Source: a virus. From it: DNA of 64,000 nt. Each line of letters starts with the position of its first letter. Within the stretch, counting starts at the first letter, position 1. Shown here piece by piece: positions 33,356-41,882 of the stretch. The notes below the pieces were generated by a model. The model was not told the DNA's origin. It saw nothing but the letters and a program-made list of their open reading frames with translations, and did no database searches. Position numbers and translations under genes: made by a program. The DNA lies in the IMG/VR virus record IMGVR_UViG_3300047469_000312, positions 1-64,000 of that record; one strand, 5' to 3'.

Positions 33356-34888
33356 ATGGCTGATCTTCATGTCGAAATCTTTTCGCACCATTTCGCGTGC
33401 ACGCGGATGACCACGCGCGCCCGAGAGGCGCTGAACAAGTTCGCCGGGAGGTATGTCGAATACAAACTGGAGAAGATCCCTCGTAGCAACCGTTGGCACA
33501 AGGTCGCTGACCGGGTCTACGCGGCAGCCACCAAGGATCGCGAGGAGTACCGGTTCCACATTAACTTGTTGAAGCAGTTCAGGGAGCATCTGGACTTTCA
33601 CTACCTTCGCAATGAGTTGGTAGAGTGGACGGTTGCACCCTTTATCCAGTTGCCCGAAGTCGACATGCCGATCAAAGAGGGAATCACCCCGCGTGATTAC
33701 CAGGAAGAGGCGATCGAGTATATCAACACACCGGGCATCGTGAACAAGCTGGTGGAGTTTCAAACGGGTAAGGGTAAGTCAGTCACGGCGATGTACGCGC
33801 AGTACAAGCGTCGCCGGATTGGCTTACTGATGATCAAGCCGATGTACATTGAGAAGTGGCTCATCGACTTGCGTAAGACCTTCGATCTGGAAGTGAGTGA
33901 CGTGATTGTCGCGCAAGGCTCAGCGGAACTGATGGCGTTGCTGGAACTGGCTGCGCAGGAAACCACGCCGAGCTACTACTGGATCATCGTGAGTAACGTC
34001 ACGTTCGCCAACTGGCTCAAGCTGTATGAGGAAGTCGCGGCTGAAGTGCTGGAGACCGGTTACGCCTGTCTGCCGCATCAGTTCTACGAGCACCTGAAGG
34101 TCGGGACTCGGATTATCGATGAGGTGCACCAGGACTTCCATCGCAACTTCAAGATGGATTGCTACACCCATGTGGAGAACTCCGTCTCCCTCTCGGCGAC
34201 CTTGATTTCGGATGACGACTTCAAGAACCAGATGTACGAGATTGCCTATCCGGGTCATCAGCGTCATAAGGGGCCCGAGTACGACAAGTACATCGCGTGG
34301 CGGGCGGTGTTCTTTAGTTTCAAGCAGCCGGAGAAGATTCGGTGTTCGGACTACGGCAGTAAGCGTTATTCGCACAACGTCTTCGAGCAGTTTATTCTGA
34401 AGAACGAGCAGACCACCGCGAACTACTTCCAGTTGCTCAACACCATCATTCGGTCCACCTACATTAAGGATCGTAAGCCGGGGGACAAGCTCATCGTCTT
34501 CATGGCCTCGATCAACATGTGTACGGTGTTCACCAAATGGCTGGCGCGGGAATACCCGACACTGGAAGTGGGGCGCTACGTGGAAGAGGACCCGTACGAG
34601 ATGCTGATGAATCCGGACATCCGGGTCACCACGCTCATGTCGGCAGGTACAGCGGTGGACATCCCAGGACTGACGCATACGCTGCTCACCACCGCGGTAA
34701 AGTCCTCACAGTCGAACGTACAGGGCCTAGGACGGCTTCGTAAGCTGCCGGACGGGCGTACCCCTGTGTTCATCACGACGAACTGTCAGGACATCGAGAA
34801 ACACGTCGAGTACCACAATCACCGGAAGAACCTGATGGAGCCGCTGTGCGTCTCGTACCGCAGCGATAACATCGGGATTCTGGTATAA
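33356..34888 (+). CDS. Superfamily 2 DNA helicase, UvsW-like
   Basis: 510 aa. Walker A is QTGKGKS (136-142), motif II is DEVH (255-258), and motif III is LSATL shortly after. A C-terminal RecA-like part carries a motif V/VI-type VQGLGRLRKLPDGRTP segment with the arginine residues expected for ATP hydrolysis. The N-terminal 110 residues resemble the accessory DNA-binding part of T4 UvsW. UvsW-type helicases remodel recombination intermediates and R-loops during phage replication. Preceded by no classical promoter; probably read through from the polymerase operon. Confidence 0.85.
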   Translation: MADLHVEIFSHHFACTRMTTRAREALNKFAGRYVEYKLEKIPRSNRWHKVADRVYAAATKDREEYRFHINLLKQFREHLDFHYLRNELVEWTVAPFIQLPEVDMPIKEGITPRDYQEEAIEYINTPGIVNKLVEFQTGKGKSVTAMYAQYKRRRIGLLMIKPMYIEKWLIDLRKTFDLEVSDVIVAQGSAELMALLELAAQETTPSYYWIIVSNVTFANWLKLYEEVAAEVLETGYACLPHQFYEHLKVGTRIIDEVHQDFHRNFKMDCYTHVENSVSLSATLISDDDFKNQMYEIAYPGHQRHKGPEYDKYIAWRAVFFSFKQPEKIRCSDYGSKRYSHNVFEQFILKNEQTTANYFQLLNTIIRSTYIKDRKPGDKLIVFMASINMCTVFTKWLAREYPTLEVGRYVEEDPYEMLMNPDIRVTTLMSAGTAVDIPGLTHTLLTTAVKSSQSNVQGLGRLRKLPDGRTPVFITTNCQDIEKHVEYHNHRKNLMEPLCVSYRSDNIGILV

Positions 34889-34911
34889 CTACAGGTAATC
34901 AGGGAAGAACG

Positions 34912-34939
34912 GGGCCAGGGGGAAACTCCTGGCCCTATG
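34912..34939 (+). terminator. Hairpin-TATG element
   Basis: GGGCCAGG pairs with CCTGGCCC around a loop of about 8 nt (34912-34935), immediately followed by TATG (34936-34939). No left CATA. Confidence 0.62.
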
Positions 34940-34963
34940 CCCCTAAAAAACCAAGGAACGGAA

Positions 34964-35371
34964 ATGGCGAATCTGCTGGAACATAAACGCATCGCGGAAG
35001 CGAACCCGAACATCTTCATCGAGTTGCTCAAGCGCAAAGCCTCGAGCAATCCGCTGCGCAAGAAGCTGAGCATGTTTCTCGAGTCCGTGATCATCATGGC
35101 GGGGGGCGATAACCTGGTCAAGGACGTGCGCTCGGCGAATACGCTGATTCCGGGTCACGCCAAGGTGGCAGGCAGTTCCACCCCGGTGTTCGGTTACCTG
35201 TGGGAGAGCGTCGCGTTTCAACCGCAGACCGAAGAACAACCGGTGACGTCGGTGTGCTTTCTGACGATCAACGAGCGCGGCATGTTCAACATGCTCTACG
35301 GCAATAACCCGGAGGCGCCCGCGAGCCTGCGCTTCGAAGACTTTGAAGAAGAAACCAAGGAGAAACAATGA
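34964..35371 (+). CDS. Small unknown protein
   Basis: 135 aa from ATG 34964, preceded by CAAGGAACGG. The N-terminal half is helical and basic (NPLRKKLSMFLESVIIM); the C-terminal part is beta-rich and ends in an acidic tail. No recognised family. Its end overlaps the next start (ATGA at 35368). Confidence 0.68.
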   Translation: MANLLEHKRIAEANPNIFIELLKRKASSNPLRKKLSMFLESVIIMAGGDNLVKDVRSANTLIPGHAKVAGSSTPVFGYLWESVAFQPQTEEQPVTSVCFLTINERGMFNMLYGNNPEAPASLRFEDFEEETKEKQ

Positions 35372-35898
35372 TTCCGCAACGCCTCGACCAAATCGGCCAC
35401 AACGTCGGCCTGCTGCTCAATGGCTTCTTTGACTACACCTACAACGAGCACAAGGGTCCGATCCAGATCCTCCATCAGATCGAACGAGTGCGTAGCAACA
35501 GTGCCTTTGAGTGCGACGACTTCTATCGCATGGTGGTCGAGTCGGATTTCCGGCAACGGGGTGGTTCGTTCAATCCGTTTGAGCGGGCGATCGACATCGT
35601 GGAGGCCAATACCCGTGTCTGGAAGGGCACGGTGACGGGTCGTCAAATCGAACTGGCGACCGTGCGCCGCTGGAATAAGGACGCGTTCACCTTGGGCGAT
35701 CTGGTCTGGCTCGCCTACCTGTGCAACGAACTGGGTCAGGAAAACGGGATCTTCCAAATGGAGCGCATCCTCACCCAGCAGCTGGAAGCCGACGACGGCG
35801 TGTTCTATCACGTCTCGGAGTTCACGCAAGGCAACGAATACCGCACGCTTCGCGAAATCTACGAAGAAGTGGTGCGCCTTCTGAATGCTGTATCCTAA
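35368..35898 (+). CDS. Small unknown protein
   Basis: 176 aa, coupled to the previous gene. Preferred codons, helical, acidic. No cysteine, metal or nucleotide motif. Lies immediately before the 35930 gene. Function unknown. Confidence 0.68.
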   Translation: MIPQRLDQIGHNVGLLLNGFFDYTYNEHKGPIQILHQIERVRSNSAFECDDFYRMVVESDFRQRGGSFNPFERAIDIVEANTRVWKGTVTGRQIELATVRRWNKDAFTLGDLVWLAYLCNELGQENGIFQMERILTQQLEADDGVFYHVSEFTQGNEYRTLREIYEEVVRLLNAVS

Positions 35899-35929
35899 CC
35901 CCCACCCCAGAGTAAAACAGGAGATTACA

Positions 35930-37768
35930 ATGTTTGGTAAAGAATCGCAGTATGGCACCTACGCACTGCGTGCCTTCGTCCTGCGCACTGTCAACGGCGT
36001 GAAGGCGCAACAACGCCCTCAGCTCGTCTGTGAAGCCACGCCGGAATCCATCGCCCGTGTGAAAAAGTTCATGGACGAGCGCGATGGCACGCGCATCACC
36101 GCGCGCTCAGTCGCCCGTGAACTGGATGGCCTGCTGAGCTACGGCAGCAAGATGTTGCCTGCGCGCCCCATCGATGGCGGTTGGGAGGCACAACGGCTTT
36201 CCTTTGTGTTGGCCGTGGAACATGTCTCGCCCATCGGTGTGAACTCGATTTACAACATCGCCGGTTACACCAATCGCATGCCGGTGCAGCTCGCAGATCG
36301 GATCGATTGGTCGGGCGTGATCTTCTACGTGAACTCGTGTCTGGTGGAACATGCGTCGGTCACGAGGACCGTGGACGGCGATCGCGTTCATCGCCGTCTG
36401 GAAGCGGCTGAGCACCTGATCTTTGACGCCGTGCTTGCTTCGGGCGACTTGACGAAGCGCGAAACACGCGTGAGCCCGTCGGATGTGGCCACCCACTTTT
36501 CCGCCTTCGACTTTGCGGGGTCGGAGGATGTTGTCGATACACGCACGATGGTTACTACCCTGCCGCGCTATGTGCATCGTCGTCACGTCTTGCCTTCGCG
36601 CTTTCTGGCCGAATTGATGCAGTGTTACTTCAAGGTACTGGAGCAGGGCGAGGACGTGGCGCCCGATGAGATGTTGAAAAACGATCTCGTCTTCAACACG
36701 ATGCGCACTCACCTGGAGCCGCCTGCGCTGTCATTCAATTCGTTCTTCCGCGCGCTCGCGCAGGTGCAAGGCGGGCCTTTCGCGGGTCGCTTCACCATGG
36801 AAGACCTGCAGCGGGTGCTACCTGCTGTAGTGGATAAGGGTGTCGTGGCCTTCGAAGAATACACCGGTCCCGAAGAAGACAGCCCAGTGAGCGAGCGCGC
36901 GAATCAAGCGCTCGTCTATCTGGGTCAGACCATCCCGGCGCTGTTCCACTCGATGGGGTTCACCACGGCGCAGTTCCAGGTCGACATTCCGTATCACGAT
37001 CAAGAAGATCCGACCGCCTTCACGTTCCTCAATACCCGTGGCTTTGCAGGGACCATGGATACGGCGGAGCGCATCAAGCACGTGCAAGGTGTTATGGACC
37101 GCGAGATCTTCCCGGATCTGCGGCGCATGGGCTTGGAAGGTGGCAGCCTCTTCTTTAACGTGGAAGTGTTCGGCAATACGTCGATCCAGTACAACCTGCT
37201 GTTCGGATCGAGCTACCAGGGTAAACGCCACTTCGCCTCGTATGCGGACGCGCTCACCTCGCCGCTGGTAGCCGACTCGCGTCCGAGCAGTTTGGCGCTT
37301 TCCGCCGATCTGTACGCGGTGATCAATGCCGCGGCGGATGCTACCCACAATGACGACGAAAGCGATCCGTTTGTGATCTGGGAGAAGCCTGTAGCTGAAA
37401 TAGAAACCAAAGCCAGTGCGTATCTGAATACGCTCCCGTCTATGTCGGAGAGGAAGCCCGAACCCAGGGCGCGGACAGAAGACGAAGTCCGGGACGAGTT
37501 CTTACAAGCGTTCCGGGATAAGGCGCACTACTGGGCGACTACGCCTAATGGCGGGACGGTGAAAGAACGCTGCGATCGCGTGGCGTTTTCGATCTTGGTC
37601 ATGCTCGACGGCGGCAGTGGGACGATGCCAGCTTACCGCGTAACGGTTGATCCTGCTCCAGAAGACAAGCAGTACTGTATCGAGAAAGGGGTCAATTACT
37701 ACGAGCCGGGGACTGAAGTCACCAATGGTTGTCTGCACGAGTTGTTTTATCGTGGTGTATCAGACTAA
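35930..37768 (+). CDS. Unknown large protein, paralogue of the 25485 gene
   Basis: 612 aa from ATG 35930, preceded by ACAGGAGATTACA. Paralogous to the 25485 product over the first about 480 residues (see the shared segments there). It has about 120 additional C-terminal residues, starting near PSMSERKPEPRARTEDEV, that form a separate helical and beta-containing part (RCDRVAFSILVMLDGGSG). The extension has no match in the shorter paralogue and may be a fused small domain. Closed by the bidirectional hairpin at 37779-37818. Confidence 0.68.
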   Translation: MFGKESQYGTYALRAFVLRTVNGVKAQQRPQLVCEATPESIARVKKFMDERDGTRITARSVARELDGLLSYGSKMLPARPIDGGWEAQRLSFVLAVEHVSPIGVNSIYNIAGYTNRMPVQLADRIDWSGVIFYVNSCLVEHASVTRTVDGDRVHRRLEAAEHLIFDAVLASGDLTKRETRVSPSDVATHFSAFDFAGSEDVVDTRTMVTTLPRYVHRRHVLPSRFLAELMQCYFKVLEQGEDVAPDEMLKNDLVFNTMRTHLEPPALSFNSFFRALAQVQGGPFAGRFTMEDLQRVLPAVVDKGVVAFEEYTGPEEDSPVSERANQALVYLGQTIPALFHSMGFTTAQFQVDIPYHDQEDPTAFTFLNTRGFAGTMDTAERIKHVQGVMDREIFPDLRRMGLEGGSLFFNVEVFGNTSIQYNLLFGSSYQGKRHFASYADALTSPLVADSRPSSLALSADLYAVINAAADATHNDDESDPFVIWEKPVAEIETKASAYLNTLPSMSERKPEPRARTEDEVRDEFLQAFRDKAHYWATTPNGGTVKERCDRVAFSILVMLDGGSGTMPAYRVTVDPAPEDKQYCIEKGVNYYEPGTEVTNGCLHELFYRGVSD

Positions 37769-37778
37769 GCCTTGACGG

Positions 37779-37818
37779 CATAGGAGCCAGGAGACCCGTA
37801 AGGGCTCCTGGCTCTATG
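37779..37818. terminator. CATA-hairpin-TATG element between convergent genes
   Basis: CATA (37779-37782), perfect 10-bp stem GAGCCAGGAG/CTCCTGGCTC (37784-37814), TATG (37815-37818), then a long T-run on the right. It separates the rightward 35930 gene from the leftward 37849-41680 operon. Confidence 0.75.
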
Positions 37819-37848
37819 ACCCCGTCTTTTTTTTTGCTTCTTGTACTT

Positions 37849-38058
37849 CTAGCAGCGCCGATTGAGCTCGGTCATCTGTTGGCCCATCAGCTCCGCTTCC
37901 GTGAGCGTAAGGACCTTCCCCGGACGAGTTGCGTTACGGGATTGTTCGAGGTAGTCCAACTGACGTCGGATACGCAACTCTTCTTCGACACGGATCAGCT
38001 TAGCTCGCTCGTAGCGAGCGAACCGCCAGTCTTGGTATTGCTGGATCAGCCATCGCAT
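37849..38058 (-). CDS. Very small helical basic protein
   Basis: 69 aa, ATG start with GGAGACC upstream on the minus strand. A single long amphipathic helix rich in Arg, Glu and Gln (RYERAKLIRVEEELRIRRQ) makes up most of it. Last gene of the leftward operon after the macro-domain pair. Function unknown. Confidence 0.6.
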   Translation of the reverse strand: MRWLIQQYQDWRFARYERAKLIRVEEELRIRRQLDYLEQSRNATRPGKVLTLTEAELMGQQMTELNRRC

Positions 38059-38080
38059 GGTTTGGTCTCCGGCGCGATAG

Positions 38081-38542
38081 TTACACAGGTACTACTCCCC
38101 GACAAATCCCCACCGGCAGATCGATCGATCCAAAACAACGCTGGATGACCGGCCTGACCTTTTCCCATGGTAGCGCAGTGTCACCGTAACCGATTTCATT
38201 GAGTGCCATGGAGGCGATACCGTACTTCTGGTAGCTGGTGGCCACTACCATCAGACTTTCTTCGAGGTACTCGAGCTTTTCTTCGGTGCTGTACCGCGGG
38301 TGCTGCTTCATCGGCATGCAGGCGATTTTCCGCTCGGGCGACACGTCGTAGACAAACAGGCTATCGTTTTCGAAGATCCCCTTCTTCATGGCCCAGCAAT
38401 AGGCTTTAAAGAGTCCGGGGAATCCATACCGAAACGCCGCAGGCAAACCTCCGCCCCCTACGGCATCGATGTTGATGGGCGTGAGAAGCGTCTGCGCTTC
38501 TGCACGTAACTGTTCGCACTCTGTTTCGTAGATGATCATCAT
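38081..38542 (-). CDS. Macro-domain protein, degenerate copy
   Basis: 153 aa. Macro domains bind or hydrolyse ADP-ribose derivatives. The protein aligns end to end with its neighbour at 38556. Loop 1 reads TPIN (21-24) then VGGGGLPAAFR, where the neighbour has NPVN then MGAGLALAFR. Loop 2 reads LNEIGYGDTALPW, where canonical members have IPxLGCGxGGLxW. The Pro and Cys of loop 2 are lost, so substrate choice or activity has probably changed. It is 13 nt from the upstream copy and clearly a tandem duplicate that diverged. Role in counter-defence or NAD metabolism is inference. Confidence 0.72.
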   Translation of the reverse strand: MMIIYETECEQLRAEAQTLLTPINIDAVGGGGLPAAFRYGFPGLFKAYCWAMKKGIFENDSLFVYDVSPERKIACMPMKQHPRYSTEEKLEYLEESLMVVATSYQKYGIASMALNEIGYGDTALPWEKVRPVIQRCFGSIDLPVGICRGVVPV

Positions 38543-38555
38543 CGTTCCCAGTCAG

Positions 38556-39008
38556 TTAGACTGCAAAGGGGCTTAAACAAATCCCCACTGGTAACGCGAT
38601 AGGGTCCAGGTACTGATAGATCAGAGGGCGCACATCTGCCCATCCTAACTGACCTCGCCCGCAGCCTACCTCAGGAATCGCCAGTGAGGTAATCCCGTAG
38701 TGCTCATACTCTCTCGACAAATACCAAAGGCCTTCTTCGATCCATTCCAGTCTCGAAGGATGGCGCCATTCTCGCTTAGTGGGCAAACACAACACCTTGC
38801 GCGAAGCGTCAACGTCGTACACGAAGAAACCTCGCCGCGTAAACACCTCCTGCTGGCAAGCGTCGCGATACTCTTCAAACAGACCGGGAAAGGTACTGCG
38901 AAAAGCCAACGCTAAGCCAGCACCCATGACACCTTGCGTGTTCACGGGATTAACGAGCGTTTGCTCCGTTACTTCAAAGATGTTACGCGGTTCATCGTAA
39001 ATGATCAT
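38556..39008 (-). CDS. Macro-domain protein (ADP-ribose binding or hydrolysing)
   Basis: 150 aa. Loop 1 is NPVNTQGVMGAGLALAFR (20-37) followed by FPGLFEEY. Loop 2 is IPEVGCGRGQLGW with VRPLI following. These are the ADP-ribose-binding loops of the macro domain, in the form found in the DarG and ADP-ribose-1''-phosphatase branches (VNPVNxxGVMGxGLAxxF). Such enzymes remove ADP-ribose from DNA or metabolites. In a phage they could reverse a host toxin such as DarT, or act on NAD-derived signals. That role is not shown by the sequence. The start ATG directly follows the downstream end of the 39021-41113 gene. Confidence 0.82.
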   Translation of the reverse strand: MIIYDEPRNIFEVTEQTLVNPVNTQGVMGAGLALAFRSTFPGLFEEYRDACQQEVFTRRGFFVYDVDASRKVLCLPTKREWRHPSRLEWIEEGLWYLSREYEHYGITSLAIPEVGCGRGQLGWADVRPLIYQYLDPIALPVGICLSPFAV

Positions 39009-39020
39009 TGACGGCCCCGG

Positions 39021-39530
39021 TTAGTGCGGTGGTGGAGTCATGTCGCCGTTCGTGGCCTTCAGCGCGGCGACACGGTCCTCCAGGACCTTGCCTTCTTTCA
39101 CCAACGTTGCGGTCTTATCCCGCAACACCTTGTCGGCCAGTTCCAAAATGTCCAGCACCATGTGGCGCGGATAGTTCAGAAAGGCGCTCAACGGTTCGTG
39201 GGTGATTTCCCACACTTGCCGTTCGTGATACTGCCTGATGCGCTCGGCCAGATGACTACCCGTGTATGAATCCTCACGAGAATGCATCCGGATAAGGGCT
39301 AAGGGATTCTTCTCGAAATCAGAGATGTCGTGATTGTAAATCCCAAAGTCCGTCTCGTAGCGGTGCAACAACAACTGTCGCGTGTCGGTCACGCACATCT
39401 TGGGGGCGTTGGCAATGAGTTCGCTGAGCTTCGCGACCACATCGACATGCTCTCCAAAGAATGGGTGACCGACGTGTTTTGCAACTAGCTGCGCGCCCGG
39501 ATCTGCGAGACCTTCTGGTCGAGTAGGGTA
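39021..39530 (-). CDS. Frameshift extension of the 39485-41113 gene
   Basis: This frame has no ATG and no plausible ribosome-binding site. An internal GTG at 39440 would give 139 aa. Codons upstream of that GTG still look like protein (LADPGAQLVAKHVGHPFFGE), running back into the end of the overlapping gene. The frame is -1 relative to the 39485-41113 gene, and the two can be joined at a U7 run (39530-39536) to give one 697-aa product. The extension of 169 aa is helical with a conserved-looking HMVLDILELADKVLRDKTATL segment. Either programmed frameshifting or a miscounted homopolymer explains it. Confidence 0.65.
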   Translation of the reverse strand, partial: YPTRPEGLADPGAQLVAKHVGHPFFGEHVDVVAKLSELIANAPKMCVTDTRQLLLHRYETDFGIYNHDISDFEKNPLALIRMHSREDSYTGSHLAERIRQYHERQVWEITHEPLSAFLNYPRHMVLDILELADKVLRDKTATLVKEGKVLEDRVAALKATNGDMTPPPH

Positions 39531-41113
39531 AAAAAAGTTGCCATCGCATCAATCGGCAGCAACCGCGGCCAGCGCGGGTACTTCTGTTCTTCGCTTGCCG
39601 CCACCGTCGGCACGGCGATCATCGAGACCGTCGTATCTTCGATGTACTTCACCACCGCGTCCACGAACTTGTTGCGAATCGTGTCATCCGCGGAGAGCGC
39701 GTCGATCGTCTGGTCGATGGTTTCCGGGTCTTCCACAATCGCGCCGTTCGAGAGCTCGATCGATTCGATCCAGTGCCCGTATTGACGCATGTAGGTGGCT
39801 TGGCCCTGTTCGTAGATAAAGCGGTTACGCTCATCGACGTCCTGTTCCATGCCGAAGACCTGGTCCGTCATCACGACGATTCCGTTGACCCACTTCTGGC
39901 CCGAGGCGATATGCTCGGCGAGCGTCGGGACCTTCAGCGTGATCGCGACCTTGTCGGTGACTTGCACCTTACGCGGCGTCTGATTCAGGAACTCCTCGCG
40001 GTACTTCTTGATCGAGTCGTCCGTCATCGAGCCCGTCGTGACCGAGGTCATGTGGTTGATCTGCCACTTCGACAGTTGCGACGTATCGGTGAACTGCAGC
40101 TTGCCGACCGCGATCTTGTCCTTCACCACCTTGTTCTGCGCGTCGGTTTCGCCCAGCACTGACCGCACGTACTGGAAGCCCGTCGGCCAGATCGCCGTGG
40201 CCAGTCCCCATGCCAGATGCTGGATGTCGTGCGAGACGATCTTGGAGAAGATGTTCTCCTTGTTACGCAGCGACGTGTCGTACAGATGGCGAATGGCGAA
40301 TTCGGTCAGGTACTCGGCAATGAACACCGACGTGTTGGAGAAGAGCATGCCGTTGGTCATGCGACCGAGCAGCACCTTCTCGTCAGTAATGCGGCGTTCC
40401 AGTTCCAGGATGGCTGCATCGCTCGGCGTCTTGAGCGTAATGTGAAAGCCCGAGTGCCACAGCGGAATCCGGATGATGCCACCCAGACCCACTTCCTGAC
40501 GCACGGCCAGCACCCCGGCTTCGCCACGCAGACTGACACCAGCGGTATCGGCTTGCTTGGGACGCGAGGCCTGAATGCCACCGCGCTCGGACTTGACTGC
40601 TTGCTCCCACAGCGAGCCTTCGCGCACGTCGAGGTCGGTGAGCATCTTACGCGGGGTGGCATTACGATAGCCTGCCTGCGCCACCGCAATCCACTCGCGA
40701 CCTTCAGCCGTAGCACCCAGATCGGTGTTGGGCATCTTGGCAAGGGCTTCTTGCAGCTCGTCTTCACGCGCACCCGGTACGGCCAGCGTGATGCCGTTCA
40801 CGTCGAACGCCACACCCAGGGGAATGAACACCGCCTGCTCTTGCTTGACGGTGGTCGTATCGGCTTGCGGCAAACGCTTGGGCGTTTCTTCGACCTTCAG
40901 TTCGGTGTCTTCCTGCGCCGGTGCCGCGGCATCACTCAGCGTATCTTCAGGCAAACCCCCCAGCACTTCGTGCACGCCTTCCGAGGCGTCCGGTGCGGGC
41001 GGCTGGATCACGGCCGGTTCGACTGCCGTCGTCGGTGTACGCAGCTCCGGCGGCACGTCAGCCGCGGTGGTCACTGACGGCGTGTGAATGTTGTTGTTCT
41101 CTTGACCTTCCAT
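39485..41113 (-). CDS. Large probable virion or assembly protein with C-terminal frameshift site
   Basis: 542 aa in the zero frame, ATG with GCGGAGTAAACG upstream. The first about 90 residues are Pro/Ala/Thr-rich and disordered. The body includes a beta part (IIRIPLWHSGFHITLKTPS) followed by long helices. This strand-then-helices form resembles baseplate hub or tail-assembly chaperone proteins of large phages, but no motif is decisive. Fourteen codons before the stop is the slippery heptamer U UUU UUU in the correct register, with a GACC/GGTC hairpin (39509-39520) nine nt downstream. A -1 shift there extends the product to 697 aa (see 39021-39530). Confidence 0.68.
   Translation of the reverse strand: MEGQENNNIHTPSVTTAADVPPELRTPTTAVEPAVIQPPAPDASEGVHEVLGGLPEDTLSDAAAPAQEDTELKVEETPKRLPQADTTTVKQEQAVFIPLGVAFDVNGITLAVPGAREDELQEALAKMPNTDLGATAEGREWIAVAQAGYRNATPRKMLTDLDVREGSLWEQAVKSERGGIQASRPKQADTAGVSLRGEAGVLAVRQEVGLGGIIRIPLWHSGFHITLKTPSDAAILELERRITDEKVLLGRMTNGMLFSNTSVFIAEYLTEFAIRHLYDTSLRNKENIFSKIVSHDIQHLAWGLATAIWPTGFQYVRSVLGETDAQNKVVKDKIAVGKLQFTDTSQLSKWQINHMTSVTTGSMTDDSIKKYREEFLNQTPRKVQVTDKVAITLKVPTLAEHIASGQKWVNGIVVMTDQVFGMEQDVDERNRFIYEQGQATYMRQYGHWIESIELSNGAIVEDPETIDQTIDALSADDTIRNKFVDAVVKYIEDTTVSMIAVPTVAASEEQKYPRWPRLLPIDAMATFFTLLDQKVSQIRARS
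39509..39536 (-). promoter_or_regulatory. Candidate -1 ribosomal frameshift site
   Basis: On the minus strand the zero frame reads ACT TTT TTT ACC, a slippery U_UUU_UUU heptamer (39530-39536). Nine bases later a short hairpin GACC-AGAA-GGTC (39509-39520) could act as a stimulator. The -1 frame then runs open for 169 codons. Confidence 0.6.
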
Positions 41114-41116
41114 CGT

Positions 41117-41680
41117 TTACTCCGCCTTCGGGTTGGTCTTGTCCGCCGCCGCAATCCCGGCGGCGAGCGTGTCGTTGTGCTTGGTCGACTCGGTCACTTC
41201 GACATCGGTGACGACGTTCGGATCGAGCACGGCTGCTTTGGCGATGAGGCGCTTTTCGACTTCGCTCGTGATTTCCATGATGTGCGCGAGCGTCGGCTGC
41301 ACGTTCGCTTGCATCAGCGAGAGCCACGCGGTGTACTTCTCCATGATCTCAAACGAGAGCATGATGTCGTTCTCGTCGCAGCCCCCGGTCTTATCCGAGT
41401 GCGTGCCGTAGATCATCGTGAGCTCTTGGGCGCGCTCGTTCAAGTCCTTGGTGAGGAGCTGAATGTTGCTGATCACCGTCTGGGCTTCTTGCTTGTAGAT
41501 CTCCCCCTGGATGTCCGGGCGCTGGAGGATTTCCCCGACAGCCAGATGCATCAACAGTAGGTTGCGGCATTCTGCATAGCGCTCGTGCAGCTCGTCCCAG
41601 TTGCGATTCTGGTTGAGCTCTTCCTTCGCGTCCTTCTTGATCGCGTCGCGCATCAACCGACCCTGACTCTTCTTCGTCAT
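41117..41680 (-). CDS. Helical unknown protein, first of the leftward operon
   Basis: 187 aa from ATG 41680 (GGGG nine bases upstream); an upstream TTG is less likely. Nearly all helix, acidic, no cysteine motif. It lies three bases before the large 41113 gene, so both are surely co-expressed. Partnership of a small helical protein with a larger frameshifted protein is reminiscent of tail-assembly chaperone pairs, though sizes differ. Function unknown. Confidence 0.65.
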   Translation of the reverse strand: MTKKSQGRLMRDAIKKDAKEELNQNRNWDELHERYAECRNLLLMHLAVGEILQRPDIQGEIYKQEAQTVISNIQLLTKDLNERAQELTMIYGTHSDKTGGCDENDIMLSFEIMEKYTAWLSLMQANVQPTLAHIMEITSEVEKRLIAKAAVLDPNVVTDVEVTESTKHNDTLAAGIAAADKTNPKAE

Positions 41681-41882
41681 GCTAAACCCCAAATACCGTT
41701 TTAAATGTTAAGTGCTATCGGATAGCTCAATCATCTGACTATCCTCGAAAAGAACGACCCCGTTGTGTGGTTCGATTTCACAGAGGACTGTAGCTTCCGA
41801 TGACGTAATCGCCTGATTGCGAACATGTTAGCTACAGCATGGCGACCGCAAGTAATTTCTTACAGGGTTTCTGGAGCACCGC

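Noticed and set aside
39021-39440. Independent 139-aa gene starting at GTG 39440
   Set aside because: Possible, but the same frame carries protein-like sequence further upstream and lacks any ribosome-binding site; a frameshift extension explains it better.
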